This document shows positions 33,241-45,175 of a DNA stretch of 64,000 nt, piece by piece (the stretch's first letter is position 1; each line of letters starts with the position of its first letter). Position numbers and translations under genes: made by a program. Origin of the DNA: Mytilisepta virgata. Lineage: Eukaryota; Mollusca; Bivalvia; Mytilida; Mytilidae. Below the pieces are notes generated by a model, which was not told the DNA's origin, made no database searches, and saw nothing but the letters and a program-made list of their open reading frames with translations. The DNA lies in contig CM051514.1 of assembly GCA_028015205.1 (NCBI GenBank), forward strand, positions 22,088,150 through 22,152,149, in the 5' to 3' direction.

Positions 33241-33861
33241 CTAAAACATAAACATCAGTAAATAAAACAATTTCCCATTTTTGAGATGAGGGGCGGCCGG
33301 AGGAATCCCGACTTTATTTTTACTGAATCCAGAAATCCCGAACTACAAAGGAACCTAAACATTGATGAAATCTCGATCCCGGTGCATTTATGTCCCGAAA
33401 TCCCCGGGTTTAAAGCACAGAAATCCCTAAATCCCGAGCTTAAAACCTCCAACCCCAGCATCTCGAAAATGGTCCTCCCCTTCGAGATGTGCGCTCTTAT
33501 GGTGTCCTTGTACTTGAGATTATATTTCATGATTAGACCTTCTTATTTATGACGAATCTTACCAGGGATGATTCCAGATATTTTCAAATGGGTCCCTTGG
33601 TCACCAAATTGGGAATTTGGATCCTAATTGGGAATTTTTTTAATACAAAATTAAACTAAGTAATTTTACTGTTATAGTACATTAATTAATGTATGTATAC
33701 TTTGCAATAATGAATTACTTTTGTAACTAGACGTATTCACGTTTAAGATGATGTTTTTCTTGTTTTTATGCCTTTGGCCCTTCATAGATGTGTATTTATA
33801 ATGTCATTATGATTAAAGTATTAGTGTGATTGTGTTGTCGTTTGTCCATTGTTCCAGCTGG
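33241..33861. other. Non-coding stretch
   Basis: At about 33295-33450 there is a loose repetition of 'aatcccga'. No gene is seen. Confidence 0.4.
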
Positions 33862-35655
33862 TTTTTAGCTCACCTGGCCAAAGGCCATGTGAGCTTTTGC
33901 CATCACTTGGCGTCCGTCGTCCGTCCGTCCGTCGTCCGTCCGTAAACTTTTACATTTTAATCTTTTTCTCTGAAACCACTGGGTCAAATGAAATCAAACT
34001 TAAAACAAATGTTCCTTGGCATGAGGAGACTAAAGTTTGTGATTTTGGTGCAGATCGGAAAACCAACTGGCTGCTGTGGCTAAAAATAGAACATACGGGT
34101 AACTTGCAGTTTTTTGCCAATAACTCGAAAACCGATGCAGATATCAAAAATCTGACATGGGGTAAAAATGATCAACATGATGAGATCTACTTACTGTCCA
34201 ATTTTGAAGAAAATCTGACGACCCGTGTTGGAGTTATTGCCCTTTTTCCTTAAAATTTTTGCATTTTTTATTTCAAAAAGTGTAACAGATAGAGGTCAAG
34301 TGTTCAGCATATTAAGATCTACCCCCCCCCGTGATTTTTTTTAAGAAAATCTAAAAACCTTTGTAGGAGTTATTGCCCTTTTGAGGTCAAATTTTACATT
34401 TCAATCTTCTTCTCTGAAACCACTGGGCCAAATGAAACCAAACTTCACACAAATGTTCACTGGCATAAGGAGATGAAAAATTGTGATTTTCGTGCCGATC
34501 GGAAATTCAAGATGGCCGCCACCGTGGATCTTAGTTTAACATTGGACCCTATGGGGAAAAACATATTTTAATCTTCTTCTCGGAAACCACTGGGCCAAAT
34601 GAAACCAAACTTCACATAAATGTTCACTGGTATGAGAGGATGAAAGTTTGTGATTTTGGTGCCAATCGGAAATTAAAGATGGCCGCCACCGTGGATCTTA
34701 GTTTAACAATGGACCCTATGGGGAAAACATGTTAAAATCTTCTTCTCGGAAACCGCTTGACCAAATTAAACAAATCTTTACACAAATGTTCACTGGTATG
34801 AGAGGATGAAAGTTCGTGATTTTGGTGCCAATCGGAAATTAAAGATGGCCGCCACCGTGGATCTTAGTTTAACATTGGACCCTATGGGAAAAACATGTTA
34901 AAATCTTCTCGGAAACCGCTTGACCAAATTAAACAAAACTTGACACAAATGTTCACTGGTATGAGAGGATGAAAGTTTGTGATTTTGGTGCCGATCGGAA
35001 ATTCAAGATGGCCGCCACCGTGGATCTTAGTTTAACATTAGACCCTATGGGAAAACATGTTAAAATCTTCTTCTCGGAAACCGTTTGACCAAATTCAACA
35101 AAACTTGACACAAATGTTCATTGGCATGACGGGATGAAAGTTAGTGATTTTGGTGCCGATCGGAAATTCAAGATGGCCGCCACCATGGATCTTAGTTTAA
35201 CATTGGACCCTATGGGAAAAACATGTTAAAATCTTCTTCTCGGAAACCGCTTGACCAAATTAAACAAAACTTGACACAAATGTTCAATAGTATGAGAGGA
35301 TGAAAGTTCATGATTTTGGTGCCAATCGGAAATTCAAGTTGGCTGCCACCATGGATCTTAGTTTAACATTGGACCCTATTGGGGAAAACATATTTTAATC
35401 TTCTTCTCGGAAACCACTGGGCCAAATGAAACCAAACTTGACACAAATGTTCATTGGCATGAGGAAATGAACGTTTGTGATTTTGTGCCGATCGGAAATT
35501 CAAGATGGCCGCCACCGTGGATCTTAGTTTAACATTGGACCCTATAAGGAAAACATGTTAAAATCTTCTTCTCAGAAACCGCTTGACCAAATTAAACAAA
35601 ACTTGAAACAAATGTTCACTGGTATGAGAGGATGCAAGTTTGTGATTTTCTTTTC
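33862..35655 (+). mobile_element. Helentron-like element, 5' end and eight core units
   Basis: The 5' end TTTTTAGCTCACCTGGCC is followed by a 'gtccgtcgtccgtccg' run and about eight tandem units of roughly 165 bp with 'ggaaattcaagatggccgcc'. The same 5' end opens the element at 55424. The array stops before the exon at 35667. A matching 3' end (CCAGGTGAGCG, hairpin, CTAG) appears only at 36906, beyond that exon, so this copy lacks its own 3' end or encloses the exon. Confidence 0.65.
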
Positions 35656-35666
35656 TTTGTTTTAGG

Positions 35667-35736
35667 TCTGTTCGTTGTGCTGCTGGTGGAAAACACATCA
35701 GACCCCCAACAGCTGATCAATACAAGATAATTATAG
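35667..35736 (+). CDS. Candidate exon before the integrase exon
   Basis: A 70-nt segment lies between acceptor TTTGTTTTAG and donor GTACAT. Only one frame is open, giving SVRCAAGGKHIRPPTADQYK and leaving phase 1. That phase joins the integrase exon at 37020 to give a smooth helical continuation. It enters needing two bases from upstream. The donor at 31045 offers one, so a direct link to the OTU gene is not established. Similar 'ttttaggtctg' occurs near the end of the repeat at 55424, so part may be repeat-derived. Confidence 0.45.
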
Positions 35737-37019
35737 GTACATGTATTCAGAAAATCCTAAATGCAGGTTGAGGTTAAGCTAGTGATTTTGGGCTATTAAA
35801 TAGGTTTCGCAAAATATATGTGGATATATACTGGCGTCTCACTTCTTCGTCGGTTCCACTTCTCCCTACATTCTTAAAACCGGAGATAGAACACGCAGCA
35901 GTCATTGAACCTTCCCTCGTATAATTTTGAAGAGCAAATCTCAGTAAAAAATAGTCCGGAAGCAAGGTTTCCATTTTAATAAAGAACTGGTTCATCAGAA
36001 AGACAGATCTATATTAAAAACTTCTTCATGCATTTTTTTTGTTCCAAAAAATCCAAGATGGCCGTCAAAGGAAGCCTTTTTTGCATAATCTATGGCATAT
36101 TTGCTACAAGCGATCCTCACTTCGAAGATCCAATATAAAACATGGCTGCTTTTACTTAAAATAGAGTATAGTGGTCAGACAGCATTTTTTTTGGAAAGCT
36201 ACTTGAAAACGATATCAAAATTCTGTGAAAGAGTGTAAAAGTGATCAACACGATGAGATCTCCCTGTGTGCAAAATTTCGTGAAGTTCTGTTTAGCGATG
36301 TATGAGTTATTGACTGTCAATTTTTGCAAATTTTGATTTTCATTTTTTTCAAAGCTATACTAAGTAATTGTGAAAAGGATATACCTCGGTAAATACTCAA
36401 TGTAAGAATAAACTGCTCAGCTTAATATCGAAATCTGTCTTGCGCAAAATTGCAATTCAGTTGAACAATCAATTTTAGAGTCAGTGTCCGCCATGGTACT
36501 TTTATTCCCACTATCCATGCTCTCACGGCTACATTTTTCAACGGATTTTGATAAAATGCATACAAAAGGTCAATTCCATCAACACCTTGGACAAGTTAGT
36601 TTGAAAGATAGTGCTGGTCCATGCTGAGTAGTTCTTGAGGAAAAGATTCCATCCTGTCATTATTGATAATAATTGTTTTTTCTTTGAATAAGTAATTAAA
36701 ACTCCATGGTCAGACTGATTGTGACCAGTCTGGTCATTAGAGCCATAACATTTCATATCTTTAACACAAGAAGAATATGAATTGATGACAACTTATTGTT
36801 CTCTAGCCAAATTCAGTCCTGTCCGTCACGCGATGCTTAGTTTTTCAAAGGAACCGATTATTACAACAACCCAGGTGAGCGATACAGGCTCTTTGAGAGC
36901 CTCTAGTTTTGAATGTTATAGAAAATTACATGTGACCGATTCAGTCTTATTCGAGCCTCTTGTTACTTAGACCAGGCTCTTAATGGAAATAGCACTTATA
37001 ACGCATATTATTTATTGTA
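35737..37019 (+). other. Candidate intron with decayed Helentron-like copy
   Basis: It begins GTACAT and ends TTATTGTAG. From about 36040 there is a diverged 'tccaagatggccgtc' core and a 'gatcaacacgatgagatctcc' segment also found near 34170. It closes with CCAGGTGAGCGATACAGG, a GGCTCTTTGAGAGCC hairpin and CTAG at 36903-36906. It holds no gene; open frames within are short. Confidence 0.45.
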
Positions 37020-39173
37020 GAAATATTAGAAGACAAGCATCAGGATCTTCCTGAGAAGAAACTGCCTCGAGATGTTCAGTCAGCGTTAAGACAACTTAGA
37101 CGATGGCGAGGACATGGATTGACGATATCCCTTCATACCAGAAAGAACCGAAAAACAGGAACAATTGAAAAGATAATTTACATTGATGAAAAGGAACTTT
37201 TATGCAAAACAGATGTAAAAAAACACACAGCTAAGGCACTAAGAGAGGCAAAGGGGTCTGGTGCAAGAAAACTGACAGAAAGACTTAAGCACAAATTTAA
37301 AGGAATAAATTACAAAAATATTCTCAAAGAGGTGAAAACGATGCCAGACGCACAAGCCAATCGACCGGTTTTTGATAACAAAGCTCCGCTTAAACCCATC
37401 CGCGCCGATTTCGTACAACAAAGGCATCAAATCGATCTTGTCACTTTTTTGAACATGCCTGTGGAGAAAGACAATAAAACCTACAAATACGTCTTATCAG
37501 TTATGGATGTTTTTAGTCGCTATTTGTGGCTTAGACCGTTAGCAGATAAAACAAGCGAAACAGTCGCTAATCACCTCCAGGAAATTTACCAACACGAAGG
37601 GTCACCATTAATCATACAGTGTGATAATGGCAACGAATTTAAAGGCGCTGTTGGTATTCTTTGCCGACGTCTTAACGTGAAAATAATACAAAGTAGTCCT
37701 TACCACCCGCAAAGTCAGGGGAAAATTGAATGTTCTCATTCGTCATGGAAAAAGAAGTTGTACTTTGATCTAAGAAAGAGAACTGACACCAATTGGGTTG
37801 ACTCGCTGCCTAAGTATGCAATGTTAAGGAATGAAGAATATCACGATAGTTTATCGATGACACCATTTGAAGTTTATCATGGCCGTCTTCCAAATCGCCT
37901 TGGTCACAAAATAATGCAATTACCAACAAATAGCGATAAAACTCGGAATATTCGAAACCATTTAATATCAATGAATGACAAAAGAGATAAAGGGAGATTG
38001 AATTCAAAAAAAGCTTCTGACAAAATCATCAACAAGAGTATAAAACGGAATCCACCTAGTACATATGAAGTCGGTGAAAATGTTTTGATAAAAACGTCGA
38101 AGCTTGGCGGAAATGTTAAAAAGAAAAGAACTGTCACAACTGGACTGGTGGTGAAAAGGAACTTAAAATTGCATTCATATAAAGTAAGAATTGCTGATGG
38201 CGTTACAAAATGGTTTCGGGTATCAGATATAGCCGCACTCACCAGAGATATGGATCTGAAGAAAAGATCCCAGTTTAATTCCTTACGAAATATGAGGAGA
38301 ATCAGAGAAACTTGCAACTGTGCTGATTCTACCTGTTCAAAGCCTCCAACTACTTATTGTAGTTACGGAATGACTAAAACATGCTGTCGACGAAAAACGG
38401 TGGGTAAATGTTACTTGAAGGACCATAACAAATTCATTGATATAGACCAATTTGTGATACATCAACCAAAAGACCCCTATTTTGAAAGCTTACAATTTTT
38501 GTCGTCCATCCATGGTCAATTTATCAATTGTCGTAGCGAAGCCAGCGACGATCTTACACGAAATGCCCTAATGTATAATCTTGTGCCGTCAACTGCCGAC
38601 ATCCCTAAAGACGGAAACTGCATGTTTCATTCCCTTGCTATAGCTCTTGGAAATCTAAATAACGTCATGTATACTCAACAGGATATAAGAAGGAAAATAG
38701 TTTCATACCTCAGAAGAAACCCCAAATTACCAAATGGTGATCCTCTTTCCAATTTCGTGCCTAATAGGAACTGGGAAGAGTATTTAGAAGCAATGAACGA
38801 CAATGAATGGGGAGATCATATAACAGTTCTTGCAGCTACCAATGTCTTTAATGTACAAATAACAATAGTTTCAAGCCAACAACCGGGATTACAGGAAATA
38901 TTGCCCTATAATTCCAATCCTCACCAACAATTAAATAATAGAAATATTTTCCTCGGGCATGAATTCGAAGTACATTATATCTTATTAGAAAACTTAGATC
39001 AAGAGTTGAATGATTCCAACGGAAATGGACTAAACAGAAATACAAATAATGTACCGCCAGATCTTCCGAGTTCAGAAAACTTGGATCAAGGCTTTAATGT
39101 TTCAAATGAAAATGGACCTAACAGACCTGCAAATAAAAAATCGCAAGATCTTCCGAGTTCAAGGCTTGAATGA
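37020..39173 (+). pseudogene. Integrase core fused to OTU protease (5' part of broken gene)
   Basis: The exon opens after TTATTGTAG with 'ILEDKHQDLPEKKLPRDV'. The rve integrase core has its Asp residues at 'RHQIDLVTF' and 'IQCDNGNEFKG' and its Glu at 'GKIECSHSS', with 34 residues between the last two. A GPY/F-like segment ('YEVGENVLIK', 'GLVVKRN', 'KWFRVSDI') follows, as in Gypsy integrases and Ginger-type transposases. A Cys-rich stretch ('CNCADSTC', 'TKTCCRRK') leads to an OTU domain with 'IPKDGNCMFHSL', 'WGDHITVL' and 'HEFEVHYILL', so the catalytic Cys and His are present. The frame then enters 29-residue repeats and stops at 39173 because 14 bp are missing from one unit near 39160. All catalytic residues appear intact. 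Confidence 0.75.
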
Positions 39174-40002
39174 TTCTCATGGAAATGGACCTAACAGACC
39201 TGCAAATAAAAAATCGCAAGATCTTCCGAGTTCAGAAAACTTAGATCAAGGCTTGAATGATTCCAATGGAAGTGGACCTAACAGACCTGCAAATAAAAAA
39301 TCGCAGGACCTTCCGATTTCAGAAAACATAGATCAAGGCTTGAATGATTCTCATGGAAATGGACCTAACGGACCTGCAAATAAAAAATCGCAAGATCTTC
39401 CGAGTTCAGAAAACTTAGATCAAGGCTTTAATGTTTCCAATGGAAGTGAACCTAACATACCTGCAAATAAAAAATCGCAAGATCTTCCGAGTTCAGAAAA
39501 CTTAGACCAAAGCTTGAATGATTCTCATGGAAATGGACCTAACAGACCTGCAAATAAAAAATCGCAAGATCTTCCGAGTTCAGAAAACTTAGACCAAAGC
39601 TTGAATGATTCTCATGGAAATGGACCTAACGGACCTGCAAATAAAAAATCGCAAGATCTTCCGAGTTCAGAAAACTTAGATCAAGGCTTTAATGTTTCCA
39701 ATGGAAGTGAACCTAACATACCTGCAAATAAAAAATCGCAAGATCTTCCGAGTTCAGAAAACTTAGACCAAAGCTTGAATGATTCTCATGGAAATGGACC
39801 TAACAGACCTGCAAATAAAAAACTGCAAGATCTTTCGGGTTCAGAAAACTTAGATCAAGACTTGAATGTTTCCAATGGAAATGAATCTAACAGACCTGCA
39901 AATAAAAAACCGCAAGATCTTCCGAGTTCAGAAAACTTAGATCAAGGCTTGAATGATTCTCATGGACAAGGACCAAACAGAAATAAAAATAAACAGACGC
40001 AA
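38973..40002 (+). repeat. 87-bp coding tandem array, about 12 units
   Basis: Units of 87 bp (29 codons) begin at 38973 (diverged), 39060, 39147, 39220, 39307, 39394, 39481, 39568, 39655, 39742, 39829 and 39916. The step from 39147 to 39220 is only 73 bp, the source of the frameshift. Units from 39394 onward repeat in groups of three (261 bp), marked by 'GFNVSNGSEPNIP' followed by two 'SLNDSHGNGPN' units. Confidence 0.85.
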
Positions 40003-40533
40003 GAACGTCGTGGTTCAGGAAGACCAAAAAGAAAAATAGTACCTCCTAAAAGGTTCTATTCCCCTTGTCATCCAACGCACTCACGCGAGATCGATCCTAG
40101 ACAAACTGGGAGTGTGTGTAACAATTTCGAGAAATTACCATGCGAGGTAAAGATCAAAATAATATTTATTCTTATAGACGAATATGCAGTTTACATCGGA
40201 ATTTTGAACAGGGTATGCGTACAGTTTAGAGAACTTATAACTTCCTCGATGTATAGGCTTCCAAGAATTCACATAAATCAGCTTGTTGAAACGAATTTAG
40301 CTACCAAACAAGGTAGGGGATCCATGAAAAACGATGTCTATTTAGATGTATCTATTAGGGCACTGTCAAATGCAGCAGGATGTAAAAGTGGTCTGGTAAT
40401 GGAATTGAAAAGGCTTTTCGATCGTAACAGAAGGTGGTTTAATGCCTATGTTACAATAAGAAGGTCTACCTCTCCGGGATGGTTTATTATTACCGACTTC
40501 TACTTCAAAAGTAATGATAATTTTACACATTAG
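39049..40533 (+). pseudogene. Repeat region and F-box-like end (3' part of broken gene)
   Basis: In the frame after the 14-bp gap, the 29-residue repeat of the type ENLDQGLNDSHGNGPNRP continues, followed by a basic 'GSGRPKRKIVPPKRF'. From about 40126 comes 'FEKLPCEVKIKIIFILIDEY', then 'NRVCVQFRELI', which resembles an F-box (L-P-x-E-x-x-x-x-I ... V-C-x-x-F-x-x-L). The last 90 residues ('WFNAYVTIRR', 'GWFIITDFYF') are unfamiliar. If joined with the upstream part, one protein would hold integrase, deubiquitinase-like and F-box-like modules. The F-box call rests on pattern only. Confidence 0.6.
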
Positions 40534-42475
40534 ACCTGCTCAGAAAGTAACTTGCAAGTCTCGTTAAAAAAACCATGTAAATAGCAAATGGAAAATGCAT
40601 TGAATATTTTTGTTGTTATTTAATCATACATCCTAGTTTAAAATTGAGGGTATCATATAGTGATAAGGTGTCCGTCCTCATTTTCACCCCTTCTTTCGGT
40701 TCGTATTTCTACTACACTGTGGGTACCGAGGTCTACTCCCCACTCCTTCTAACCGGCCTATTTATAGATTTTCATGAAACTTTCATTAATAATTGGTCAA
40801 ATACTATTAGGATTGTAGAAACGCTCCTCTTTCTTGATTTTTTTAAACATTTTCTCTTCACAACTCCTGAATTATAGACTTTTCAGTTAAAAAAAGGAAA
40901 ACAGTCAATAATATTAATCAAAAATGTCTTTGGCCATATTTAAAAAAAAATATCTTTGTTTCCCCTCGCCCGACCATGTTTTTATGCTTTGGGTAGGTAG
41001 GTAGGCTTTTTATAATTATTTTTTTGTTTTATATCCCGTCAACTTTGTTGCAGGTTATATAGTTTTTCGGTCCGTTCGTTCGTTCATTTTTCGTTCGTCC
41101 GTCACACTTAAACATAAAGGTGAACCTAATGTTCCTAAAGTTGCCTTTAAGAATTTAAGTTGAATTCTCCGAAACGTTAAGTCGGATATTTTTGGGGGAA
41201 ATTTTAGCATATAGATTCAGTCCATGTAAATTTATTATAGTTGGAGTTTGCTTGTTTTATAGTCTCAAGTGCATTTACTCCATATCTTTTTGTAAAATAT
41301 CGTATTTTGGCAAGTATTTGGAAATAAATAAAATTCTGAATACTTAGAATTATATAAAAATAAACATTCAAATTTTGGTAAATTTCCTCAAAGTCTTTCT
41401 CAAAGACCACATATTTTTGGAAATGTACCTAGCAACCATACTTTCAGAATTTGTACTTGTATTAGAACAAACATTTCCACTGATTCAATTTCCAGATTTT
41501 TTTTATTTCAATTTTAGTAAATTTCCTGAAAGTCTCAAAGATCACTTATTTTTTTGTAACATGAGTAGTGCGGGGATGGACATATTTTCTTATGGCGCCA
41601 CTTCTAGTTACTTTTGATACAAGTCATTCATTTTGGGTTATTATGTTTTATGATTTTTAATGATCTTCACATTGGTTGTTCAATGTATATATGTTTCTTA
41701 TACTATTGTTACTTGTTACTTTTGATACTAGTCATTGATTATAGGTTATTAGTTTTTTGACACATTGTACACTAGGCACAAAAAGAAACCATACCTTTTC
41801 ATTTTCCAAATAACTCTTATGATTATACAAAATAATCGTATCAAAACTAGATACAGATATACAAAAAGTATTTATAGTTTTATTCACGAAAAAATACTGA
41901 AAGTTATGGAATGGTGACATCATCACATGCCAATTAATTAAATCTTGAAAACAGTAATTTCTGGGAATAGGTTTGAATTTGAATGTTCGCAAAAAAAAAT
42001 CCATTTAGATACCCAAAATTCGTTTAAGAGTTTAAATATCAAGCTTACAACGACATTTAGGATAAACTGCAAAAACGACTTTTTTTCAAAATCTCTTGAT
42101 CATTGGCATACAATTGTCTTGGCTTTCTAAGATCTAATTTAATTCCATAAATTATTTCTGAAACATGCATGTTAATGGAACTTTTGTTGCAAATCAATTA
42201 TAACAGACTTGACATGAGTTTTCCAAAAATGCCTTTGAATGCTTCAGTTAATTTTTGGAATGATTTTTTTCCTGCACTATCAAATTCAGATAATCTTTAC
42301 TTTGACTGTATTGTACAAACTGATTTCCATGAACTGTAAATAATCTTGATCTTATGGTATTTTTAAAGTGGATATCGTTTCTTTTTATGGCTAGTATATA
42401 TTGATCTGATAATCTTTATTTTAGTTGTTCAATGTATATAATTATGTTTTTAATTTTGATACTAATCATGTTTTT
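40534..42475. other. Non-coding, AT-rich, with minor duplications
   Basis: A repeat start with 'gtccgttcgttcgttc' lies at about 41072. A segment 'gtaaatttcct(c/g)aaagtct' recurs at about 41377 and 41518, and 'gttgttcaatgtatata' recurs at about 41675 and 42425. No gene is seen. Confidence 0.4.
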
Positions 42476-42477
42476 CT

Positions 42478-43335
42478 TTTTATTTTCGTCCCGGTAAGCG
42501 AGACATAGGTGTACAAAGTATGTCGTCAATGTGGTCGTCTACGACAACGTAAACTTTTTACAAAAAAAAACAGTTTATCTTAGGAAACCTTTGATGTATA
42601 AACTTCATATTTGGCAGTACACACCGAGCGCTGTCAAATAAACATGAAGTAATGTGACCTTGACCTATATTTAACGGTCCAGTGACCACGTGAATGTTTT
42701 TGGATTAGATCAGTATATCGAGTACTATACATGGAAAGTCAATAACATTTGGTATGTAGCATGGTCCTAGGTGGTATATGTCAGTCTGTCATATGACTTT
42801 TGTCCTTGACATCAAGTACACGGTCCAGTTTCCAGGTTAAGGTTTTTGATTAAGTCAGTTTCTCAGGAACTATACATGGTAGGTCAATGATATTTGATAT
42901 GTAGCTTGGTCTTTGGTAGTAAATGAAAGTTTTTCATATGGCTTTTTCTCTTTACCTCAAATACACGGTCCAGTGGCCACGTTAAAGTTTTTTGGATTAG
43001 GCCAGTTTCTCAGGTACTATACATGGTAGGTCAATGATATTTGGTATGTAGCTTGGTCTTGGATAGTACATGTAAGTCTGCTATGTGGCTTTGGCCTTGG
43101 CCTAAATTTTACCACCCAGTGACCTCGTGAGTATTAAATGTCAGTCTACCATAGTGTTTTGTCCCTGGCCTCAATTTAATAGTTCAGCGATCATGCAAAC
43201 GTTTTTATCTAAGGTCAATTTCACAAGTATTCAGTATGTAGCTTGGTCTTCGATAGCTCATGTCAGTCTTCAATATGACTTCAATCCTTTACCTTTGGGA
43301 TCAAGCGCTTACCTGTGAGACATCTATTAGCGTCC
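42478..43335 (+). mobile_element. Tandem-core element with inverted subterminal motif
   Basis: It starts near 'cccggtaagcgagacatagg' and ends near 'gcgcttacctgtgagacatc', so GGTAAGCG at the start is inverted as CGCTTACC at the end. Between lie four to five diverged units of about 150-180 bp with 'actatacatggtaggtcaatga' split by drift and 'atttggtatgtagc'. This is another Helentron-associated type layout, unrelated in sequence to the 'aagatggccgcc' family. Confidence 0.45.
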
Positions 43336-43925
43336 ACTTTTGTTTGGTATATTGATTTACATTTTGGCATTTTTAAAATTAAATACTCTTGATAACAATT
43401 AGTCTTGTCTTTATGTACAAAGCGAACAAACCTGAAATTTGCCTCTATACATTAAACACCAATTGATGGATCATAATATAATGTTGGGAGACGGCACATA
43501 AGTGAATACATATTTTCAGAGTTCAACAAGAGTAAGAGTAGCAACAGAACACCATTCAATTAGTTTGACATGATAATCTAAGTTTAACGCATCAGGAACC
43601 GGAAAAGCAAAAAAAAAAAAAACAAAAAAAACCAAAAAACAAAACAAAACAAAAAAACATGAATACAGTGCAGAAAACTAAATGTTAAAACTCCTGACTA
43701 TCTAATGTTTAAAAAAATAACAAAATATTTTGATCTAAAGTCGTTTCTTTATTTCGGACCACATTTTCACATATTTTAAAACAATTAAATACAACATTCA
43801 CTATCATAAGAACCCCGAAGCTGATAAATATGTTTTAGTCTGCCAACTTCAATTTGGGAAGTTGTAGATTATTTACTAAGGAGGTCAGTAGTAATGATGC
43901 ATGATGTTCAGCATCGGGAACAGGT
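43336..43925. other. Non-coding stretch with A-rich run
   Basis: It holds an interrupted A/C run at about 43608-43660. No coding segment is recognised. Confidence 0.4.
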
Positions 43926-44235
43926 TCATGTTGATTTGATGGCCCGATTGGGATCATATTTATACAGTAGCTTTAACTCACTGATACCCCCAAGGGAGTT
44001 CACAGATGAGTCCTGGCTGAATATTTCAATTCGAGTTATGCTCTTTCCGCAGGAACGGCGAGGGACATTGGAACGCTGTTCGATTTTGTAATTGTAATTG
44101 ACCTGGTGCAAGAATTTGCAGAGCGGTTTAGCCACATTCAGATATTTCGATTGTAATTTGTCCATTCCTGGTGATTTGTCGATTTTTATTGTTTTTAAAT
44201 AATTCATGACATTTTTCTCAATCAATAGTGCCCGA
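43926..44235 (-). pseudogene. LINE reverse transcriptase fragment
   Basis: The minus strand gives 'VMNYLKTIKIDKSPGMDKL', then 'NVAKPLCKFLHQV', the start of the palm region in LINE reverse transcriptases ('L-x-x-x-K-(S/T)-x-G-x-D-x-x'). Further on the frame drifts ('NVPRR...' in place of the usual W-K-x-A segment), so this is a decayed, truncated copy. The element's other parts are missing. Confidence 0.55.
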
Positions 44236-44324
44236 TCTCGTAATTATAGTCACTCATTGGGCACGTCTTTTTTACTCAAATAAACTCAAATAAACCCATC
44301 TGGTTCGATCTTCATTATCCCCTC

Positions 44325-44760
44325 GCCCAACGGAGTTGGGGAGGGGATATAATATCTCGCCCGTCCGAGTGTCCGTCCGTTCGTCCCACCTCAGGTTAAA
44401 GTTTGCGTTAAGGTTCATATCTAAGAAACTACAAGTGGTACATCAATCATCTTTGGTCAGTGGATGCGTCTTGGAGAGTGTTGCTGATGCAGATGATAAT
44501 TGGGTCACTCTGACCTACATTTTATGCTTGAATGACTTAGGTTAAAGTGTGTTAAGATTCATATCTGAGATACTACATGTGGTACATCAATCATCTTTGG
44601 TCAGTGGATGCCTCTTGGAGAATGATGTTGCTGCAGATGATAATTGGGTCACTGTGATCTACATTTTACACTTGACTGTTTTAGGTCATTGATGTTCATA
44701 TCTGAGATGCTACATGTTAGACATAAATAATCGTAATGTTAAGTGGGTATACTTTGGAGA
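44325..44760 (+). repeat. Hairpin-started tandem repeat, about 165-bp units
   Basis: The hairpin CCCCTCGCCCAACGGAGTTG... with inverted GTTGGGGAGGGG is followed by 'gtccgagtgtccgtccg'. Then come two and a half units with 'catcaatcatctttggtcag' (44433, 44589). The start resembles that at 21317. Confidence 0.5.
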
Positions 44761-44879
44761 TTCATACACGTTTAGATGATATGAATCATCTTGGTCCACA
44801 TGCATGTAGGCCTAATTCCTCGGTCCTTCTGTTTTTGTCACAGCAAAAACCAAATTGGACAATAACAATGTACAAATGT

Positions 44880-45175
44880 CAAAAGTGTCGAACAAAAGGG
44901 AAATGTGTCGGACAAAAAGCAAAAGTTACGGACAAAAAGCGAAATCGGACAAAAAGCAACGGACAAAGGGCAAAAGTGGCGGACAAAAAGCGAAATCGGA
45001 CAAAAAGCAACGGACAAAGGGCAAAAGTGGCGGACAAAAAGCAAAAGTTGCGGATAAAAAGCGAAATCGGACAAAAAGCTACGGACAAAGGGCAAAAGTG
45101 GCGGACAAAAAGCAAAACTTGCAGACAAAAAGCGAAATCGGACAAAAAGGAAATGGCGGACAAAAAGCACTGTAT
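44880..45175. repeat. CGGAC-type tandem array (inverse orientation)
   Basis: About 14 units of 'cggacaaaaagc' type, several arranged as 'cggacaaaaagcgaaat' and 'cggacaaagggcaaaagtgg'. It is the reverse complement of the array at 10560-10775. Frames open on both strands are artefacts of the repeat. Confidence 0.7.

Noticed and set aside
28340..40700. Terminal inverted repeats that would make the OTU and integrase genes one Ginger-type transposon
   Set aside because: I looked at both sides and saw no matching inverted ends or 4-bp duplication; a computed self-alignment would be needed.
42478..43335. CRISPR-like array of regularly spaced repeats
   Set aside because: Units are diverged along their whole length with no unique spacers, in a eukaryotic context.
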